Source: Apus apus
Taxonomy: Eukaryota; Chordata; Aves; Apodiformes; Apodidae
NCBI RefSeq assembly: GCF_020740795.1
Contig: NC_067283.1
Span: 126,886,568-126,950,567 of the forward strand
DNA length: 64,000 nt
Direction: 5' to 3'
Part shown: positions 61,201-64,000 of the stretch, one piece after another
How the letters are laid out: each line of letters starts with the position of its first letter
Position numbering within the stretch: position 1 is the stretch's first letter
Program-made: the position numbers and the translations under genes
The notes under the pieces: model-generated
What the model was told of the DNA's origin: nothing
The model's database searches: none
The model's input: only the letters and a program-made list of their open reading frames with translations

Positions 61201-63970
61201 TTTTAACTGTTCTCCTGGATTTATTATAATAAGAAGTATTTCCAGAGGCAAAGGGTTTGAATGGAAGAAAATAAATCCTGAAAAATGGGCAAGTGCCCCA
61301 GAGTCTCAAAGGCATTTTGTTACCTCCCATTGAAAGCCAATGTTCTTTTAAAAAATACTGCTTACAGGCACAGTCCAAATCCTACTTTTTATTATAGCAT
61401 CTCCCAGGACCCTGGATATGTCCTTGGAAATGTCTGTTTTACAAATCTGAGTATGCTTGATTTTATAACACATTCTATATACATATTTAAATACCATCAA
61501 ATGTTAGCCATCCAAATTAACAAGTCACTTCTTACACATTTCATAGGAAAGGACATCACAATTGGTATCAAGAGTATCTTTTCTCTTTAAAATCCCAACA
61601 GGAAGTGAAATAGATTCTTAGATTATCAAAGTTACTTCTAGATCACTTAAGCAAAGGGTTCACAAAATTCGCATCAGCAACCAAAATTTAATGACAATAA
61701 CTTTTCTGAAATTTTACAGAAGATTGCCATTGAACAATAAATCAAACAGAAAATGCAGAATAACTTCACAAGCACTGGTCAAACTGAGCCACTCACATTA
61801 GTCCAAAAATGGAAAAGGAAGATGAAGATATTAAATTATTTCAGTTTTACATTTTATCAAATCTTTAAAATTAACTTTTTTACTTTTTGAAGTAGCTTAC
61901 AGTTAAACAAATGTTAAATACCAAGTATCTGAAATATTTTGTTTCAAAATAAGCTATTTTTGTTATATTAAAATTATTTATGCTTTTGTCAAATATATGG
62001 GACTTCTATGATTTTCCAATAAGTCTAAAAAATCCCTTCTTTGCCCAGCTCTTTTTCCCTTTAGCTCATCCTCCTTCCTTCTCCACCAGTAAAACTCCTC
62101 TGCTCTTTGCTGTGCCTGTCTGGGGACTTTTTGTTCCCATTTGCAACATCTTTTGACCTGCACAACAGTTATTTTCTCTGGGTTAAAGATCCGAAAAATG
62201 CTTGCTCTATTACTCTCTGTTCAGTATATGCTACAATTGAGGTAAGAGCAAGGAGGAGGCTGTATAAGGTACCACTTCAGCAGACCATTCCCATCAGCAA
62301 GTGCTCCAGGGATCAGAGTGTGAGAAATGAGCCCTTAACTGCAGTCAGGCTAGGGGCAAGAGCAAAAACATTTAACTGGTCAAGATGGATGAAAGCAGCT
62401 TTGTCCTCTGATCTCAAGCAAACCATTACAGCCTTGCAAAAACAGATGTTTTTTACTCCTTGCTGCAGGAGGTTCTGCCTGGCTTTTGCAGCCTTTTCTA
62501 GAATCTGCTTTCTTTGCCTTGTCAGTGCATTTGGCATTTTGTGTCTTACCTTCATTAAAATTCTTGGTTTCTCCTTCTAGTTGAATCTCACTCATGTAGA
62601 AGAATTGCAGCTTTTTTCACTCCAGTTGAAGCCATATGATAGAATTTAATTGGATTCTTTACCAGTAATTGTAATTATTAGTTAAAGCCTTTAATTTAGG
62701 CCTTAAACTAATTCATTTTTGTGGATAACAATGGCAACAATGCATTGTGATCTGTGCTGAAATACACACTTAGCTTCCCAGAGCCACATTTCATTCCCTG
62801 TTTTCTGTTTGCTTCTTCTGCTCCCTCTTAATTTATTTTATCCAAAAGCGTACAATGTTGTTTATTATTTCCAAATAACCCATCTGAAACATACTGTCTT
62901 TTAGACTAGACTTGCCTGGAGCATGGGCCCGATGCTGCCAGTTCTTTGGCTTCTCTCCTGGGATTAGTGGTTTCATGTTAGTAATTTGATGTAAAATAAA
63001 CAACAAAGTTTATGCTTCTGAGCAAAGCGTTTACAAAGAAGAATAACGCATTATTGCACGTAGGCTGCAACTATTTGATTCCTACCTGCAGTTTTCATCT
63101 GTCTTGCAAAATCTGAATTTTAAACTTAAAATGGCTCTTTTGTTTTCTATAGAATAAAACCTTATTTTTAATTTTTCCCTTCCTAATCAGTAAGATGAAG
63201 CCAAACATTAATATAATGTCCCCATAATATAATGGGGAAAAAAATATCATCTGAATTGATTCTGTTTGTCTTTCACAGCAGTGAACTTCAAAGCCTGCTA
63301 TTAACTGTCCAAGCACATTAGCAGATAGTCCAGCCTAGGTAAAAAATGCACCTCTCCTGTGGTGGGAGCCTCCTTTTTAACACTCTACATACCTTCAGCC
63401 CGCAGTCCCGTATCTCTACAAATAAAGTACTCACAGCTCATAGGCTGCAGCTGTCAGAGGTTGAGCAACCACCGCAGTAACCCGAACAACCCAAGGCAGT
63501 ATCATATGACAGCATTTTGTGTTTACAGAAGTGCTTTGGACACTGCTCTGCTGCTGCCCAAGGCACGTACCCCACATTTAGCCAGTGCCTCTAAGCCCCC
63601 ATTGTTGAAGTTAATCTGGTTTATACAGAGAAGTGATCTTTCCACACAGTGCGGGTAACAGCAAAGCAACAAACTTTACATGGTTTCCAAACTTGGTGAG
63701 CTGTTTGCCCTATGGGTTGGGGGTTTTTTTGGCTCCACATGAGTATTTCATTTCAGCCTCATGTCTCCCTGTTTCCAGTCCCAGGAGGCCCAGGTGCTGA
63801 AACATCTGGCAGAGAAGAGAGAACATGAGCGAGAAGTGCTTCAGAAGGCTTTGGAGGAGAACAATAACTTCAGCAAAATGGCAGAGGAGAAGCTGATACT
63901 GAAAATGGAACAGATCAAAGAAAACCGTGAAGCTAATTTAGCTGCTCTTATTGAACGTCTCCAAGAAAAG
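28203..63970 (+). CDS. STMN2: STMN2 (stathmin-2 / SCG10), spliced coding region, 3' end beyond window
   Basis: Stathmin-2 is a neuronal growth-associated phosphoprotein. It binds tubulin heterodimers and promotes microtubule dynamics in growth cones, and is anchored to Golgi-derived vesicles by palmitoylation. Seen here: joining 28203-28221, 55642-55737, 56348-56520 and 63779-63970 gives 160 uninterrupted codons beginning [18 protein letters not shown]. Residues 1-38 form the membrane-targeting extension, with Cys22 and Cys24 (SLICSCF) as the palmitoylation pair. Residues 39-160 are most of the stathmin-like domain, with a Pro-rich segment (KPPSP) and a long charged helix. Serines 50, 62, 73 and 97, the known regulatory phosphosites, are all present. 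Mammalian stathmin-2 is 179 residues, so about 19 C-terminal residues lie in one more exon past the edge. The Cys pair and the N-terminus separate it from STMN1, and the residue match separates it from STMN3/4. Identification is by remembered protein sequence. Confidence 0.97.
28511..28560. repeat. (AT)n followed by (AAAT)n microsatellite
   Basis: About 12 AT units at 28511-28535, a short spacer, then AAAT units to 28560. It sits in intron 1 between coding exon 1 and the intronic CpG island, so the transition from AT-only repeat to island is abrupt. Confidence 0.93.
28570..29400. promoter_or_regulatory. CpG island in STMN2 intron 1, G-rich on the plus strand
   Basis: About 350 bp after coding exon 1 the DNA becomes extremely GC- and CpG-rich to about 29400. 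The plus strand holds many G runs (GGGCGGGCGGGG patterns near 28740-28830 and a G7 run near 28905), many GC-box/Sp1-like GGGCGG motifs, and G-quadruplex potential. Overlapping open frames on both strands (up to 332 codons) are low-complexity Arg/Pro/Ala/Gly and are not convincing genes. An intronic island just downstream of the first exon could be a second promoter or a Polycomb/bivalent domain. No exon can be assigned. Confidence 0.78.
29491..29530. repeat. T-rich pyrimidine tract
   Basis: A run of T with single C interruptions (TTTTTTC-like units) at the downstream border of the intronic CpG island. A matching purine-only run lies on the reverse strand. Confidence 0.9.
38819..38876. repeat. 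Imperfect GATA/GACA microsatellite
   Basis: Interspersed GATAGA and GACAGA units (for example CAGATAGACAGATAG), decayed, in intron 1. It contains several GATA motifs by construction. Confidence 0.85.
39737..39945 (-). mobile_element. CR1 LINE remnant (ORF2 C-terminal region), old
   Basis: In antisense, the line GTCTCTTAGCCACCTCTTAG ... CCTGGGAGCCCTCCGCTGGAC ... CTGGATTAAGTACCTCAGG follows the CR1 ORF2 C-terminal region (counterpart of the RRLRGDL ... RRATRM ... QFWAP segments in intact copies). It is strongly diverged with no surviving frame, and the borders are approximate. Confidence 0.65.
40571..40735 (-). mobile_element. CR1 LINE, short 3' end
   Basis: Antisense CR1 tail. Two AATCATAG octamer units are followed by GGTTTGGGTTGGAAGGGACC, TCATCTAGTTCCAACTCCCC and GATCAGGTTGCTCAAAGCCC. 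The sequence is well preserved over the first 130 bp and fades after about 40700. It is 5'-truncated. Confidence 0.93.
43459..43562 (-). mobile_element. CR1 LINE, short 3' end
   Basis: Antisense CR1 tail with octamers (ATCATAGAATCATAGAATGG), then GGTTTGGGTTAGAAGG, AGATCATCTAGTTCCAATCC and CTAGACCAGGTTGCT. It is truncated right after the GACCAGGTTGCT box. A copy of CCAGGTTGCTGGAATA recurs 51 bp downstream. Confidence 0.93.
45190..46705 (-). mobile_element. CR1 LINE, young 5'-truncated copy with open RT frame
   Basis: Reverse-strand CR1 of about 1.5 kb. The 3' end shows the octamers CATAGAATCATAGAATCC, the GGGGTTGGAAGGGACCTCG box and TCATCTAGTCCAACCCCC. The rest is ORF2 from just before the RT domain to its stop codon (45269-45271), with no frameshift or stop. 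The element is cut at PGMHLRVL; the endonuclease, the N-terminal half of ORF2 and ORF1 are missing, so it cannot move by itself. Its intact frame suggests recent insertion. Confidence 0.97.
45269..46720 (-). CDS. CR1 reverse transcriptase, 5'-truncated but uninterrupted ORF2
   Basis: 483 codons of non-LTR retrotransposon reverse transcriptase. Approximate landmarks: [14 protein letters not shown] (residues 61-74), the catalytic motif A with LDFSKAFD (130-137), [10 protein letters not shown] (187-196), the catalytic motif C FADD (217-220), a thumb-like region, and the CR1-typical C-terminus ([22 protein letters not shown] ... [20 protein letters not shown]). The first few residues (MQFV) come from flanking DNA. 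The full protein would also have an N-terminal apurinic endonuclease domain, absent here. It lies antisense in STMN2 intron 1 and is unlikely to be expressed as a functional mobilising protein. Confidence 0.93.
   Translation of the reverse strand: MQFVPGMHLRVLRELAEVIASPLSIIFGKSWVTGEVPEDWRIANVTPVYKKGKKEDPGNYRPVSLTSIPGKVMEQLVLGTISRHIKEMGVIKSSQHGFTKGKSCLTNLIAFYEEITRWIDDGRAVDVVYLDFSKAFDTVSHSILVDKLIKYGFDDQAVRWIKNWLKGRSQRVVVNGAESSWRPVTSGVPQGSVLGPVLFNIFINDLDEGTECTLSKFADDTKLGGVADTPEGCAAIQRDLDRLETWAGKNLMKFNKSKCRVLHLGKKNAMHQYRLGADLLESSVGERDLGVMVDRRMTMSQQCALVAKKANGILGCIRKGVVSRSREVLLPLYSALVRPHLEYCVQFWAPQFKKDREVLERVQRRATRMIKGVEHLPYEERLRELGLFSLEKRRLRGDLINVYKYVKGECQDDGVKLFSVKTSDRTRGNGYKLEHRRFKMNIRKKFFTVRVTEHWNRLPREVVESPSLETFKTRLDAFLCDVL
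47180..47202. repeat. (TG)n(TA)n microsatellite
   Basis: About four TG units followed by about seven TA units in intron 1. It is one of the few TG runs in the intron. Confidence 0.9.
47476..48540 (+). mobile_element. CR1 LINE, 5'-truncated, broken ORF2
   Basis: Plus-strand CR1 from the middle of the RT domain ([14 protein letters not shown]) through [13 protein letters not shown] and FADD to the 3' end, with GGTTCGACTAGATGATC, CAAGGTCCCTTCC and ATTCTGTGATTCTGTG at 48523-48540. The frame is broken: a TGA at 47711-47713 just after the FADD motif, a shift near 48024, and a TAA at 48286-48288. It lies 0.8 kb from the antisense young copy and shares high similarity with it, so the two could form a long inverted repeat in the pre-mRNA. 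Confidence 0.95.
53672..54420 (-). mobile_element. CR1 LINE, internally deleted older copy
   Basis: Antisense CR1. The tail ATCATAGAATCATAGAATCA and GGTTGGAAAATACC is followed abruptly by the [18 protein letters not shown] region (GACCCAGCACTTGTCCTTGT), then by the RT fingers region ([11 protein letters not shown] ... [10 protein letters not shown] ... [20 protein letters not shown] at about 53900-54080), then upstream linker sequence to about 54420 (GGATGGAGATTCACCTTAGC). Segments of the RT between these parts are missing. The linker end holds a local near-duplication of TTTATAG..AACATTTT. Confidence 0.88.
55642..55737 (+). CDS. STMN2: STMN2 coding exon 2 (membrane-targeting domain)
   Basis: The exon follows a pyrimidine-rich acceptor (CTCTCATTTCAG) and ends before GTGAGT. 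It encodes Ala7 (split codon) to Asp38 and the first base of Asp39. It carries the hydrophobic Golgi/vesicle-targeting stretch [15 protein letters not shown], with the two palmitoylated cysteines at positions 22 and 24. Compared with human stathmin-2 as I remember it, two residues differ near the end: Met32 for Ile and Lys36 for Thr. Length is 96 bp, so skipping it would keep the frame but remove the membrane anchor. Confidence 0.96.
55738..56347 (+). other. STMN2: STMN2 intron 2 (610 bp)
   Basis: A short intron bounded by GTGAGT and GTGCAG, interrupting the codon of Asp39 after its first base. It contains no repeat or reading frame of note. A pyrimidine-rich stretch lies near its 3' end (56280-56300). 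Confidence 0.93.
56348..56520 (+). CDS. STMN2: STMN2 coding exon 3 (Pro-rich regulatory region and start of stathmin-like domain)
   Basis: The exon begins after TTGTTGTGCAG and ends AGG AGA AAG before GTATCA. It encodes Asp39 (second and third base) to Lys96. Visible landmarks are the N-terminal tubulin-capping strand region ([19 protein letters not shown]), the phosphosites Ser50, Ser62 and Ser73 (the latter two followed by Pro), and the beginning of the tubulin-binding helix ([18 protein letters not shown]). Relative to remembered human sequence it has Val64 for Ile and Glu78 for Asp, both conservative. It ends in phase 0. Confidence 0.97.
56521..63778 (+). other. STMN2: STMN2 intron 3 (7.26 kb)
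   Basis: The intron is bounded by GTATCA and TTTCCAG, phase 0. I recognise no CR1 in it. It is AT-rich, with clusters of TAATTA/ATTA-type homeodomain core sites around 58600-58740 and 62640-62720, and a 22-bp palindrome at 60416-60437. Read-through from exon 3 would add eight residues (VSFLKKKC) before a TAG. No coding sequence is supported; the open frames seen (for example 62107-62580 plus) resemble nothing I know. Confidence 0.9.
63779..63970 (+). CDS. STMN2: STMN2 coding exon 4 (tubulin-binding helix)
   Basis: The exon begins after CTCCCTGTTTCCAG with TCC CAG GAG GCC and ends CAA GAA AAG before GTAAAC. It encodes Ser97-Lys160 (64 codons, phase 0 at both ends). Ser97, a known phosphosite, is its first residue. 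The product is a continuous charged alpha helix ([20 protein letters not shown] and onwards) that lies along two tubulin dimers. It differs from remembered human sequence at His105 (Gln) and one Ile-to-Leu change in NLAALIERL. The final exon, starting at residue 161, is beyond 64000. Confidence 0.97.
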
Positions 63971-64000
63971 GTAAACACACCACACTCCTCACCTTAGACT

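Noticed and set aside
62107..62580. A 157-codon plus-strand frame in intron 3
   Set aside because: Composition is mixed with no known domain, it lies inside an intron, and it has no supporting signals.
1..64000. CRISPR arrays, bacterial operons, tRNA or rRNA genes, endogenous viral genes
   Set aside because: No regularly spaced repeats, operon structure, cloverleaf or viral gene pattern was seen. The reverse transcriptase frames are CR1 LINE, not retroviral.

Overview
The window is vertebrate, almost certainly bird, nuclear DNA. The only abundant interspersed repeats I can recognise are CR1 LINEs carrying the avian 3' terminal octamer (ATTCTATG/ATTCTGTG repeats), and I see no SINE/Alu-like elements. 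The one protein-coding gene I can support is STMN2 (stathmin-2, SCG10), on the plus strand. It has four coding exons here, at 28203-28221, 55642-55737, 56348-56520 and 63779-63970. All have GT..AG borders and phases that join into one uninterrupted 160-residue reading frame. The last coding exon (about 19 residues in known 179-residue stathmin-2) lies past the right edge.

Layout. 1 to about 25.2 kb: AT-rich intergenic DNA upstream of STMN2. It has no supportable gene, but carries several CR1 copies (8.2, 12.7, 15.0-16.3, 17.1-17.9 and 22.9 kb), simple repeats and A-rich tracts. 25.2-26.4 kb: a CpG island containing a near-consensus RE1/NRSE (REST-binding) site at 25937-25957, about 2.3 kb upstream of the ATG. 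27.95-28.2 kb: likely core promoter and 5' UTR of STMN2, followed by the tiny first coding exon. 28.57-29.4 kb: a second, very G-rich CpG island inside intron 1. 28.2-55.6 kb: a 27.4-kb intron 1. Its first 11 kb has no recognisable CR1; its second half has six CR1 copies, including one (45.19-46.7 kb) with an unbroken 483-codon reverse-transcriptase reading frame. 55.6-64.0 kb: exons 2-4 with a 610-bp intron 2 and a 7.3-kb intron 3, the latter without recognisable CR1.

How it works together. Stathmin-2 is a neuron-specific, palmitoylated, tubulin-binding phosphoprotein. The RE1 in the upstream island fits the classical model, established for rodent SCG10, in which REST silences the gene outside neurons. 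Most long open frames in the two CpG islands are artefacts of high GC, and most short frames elsewhere are chance. I found no virus-like genes, CRISPR arrays, tRNA or rRNA genes, and no clear undescribed protein system. The most interesting signals are regulatory (RE1, paired CpG islands, repeat-poor introns) and transposon-structural (a nested or inverted CR1 tail, and an intact CR1 RT frame).
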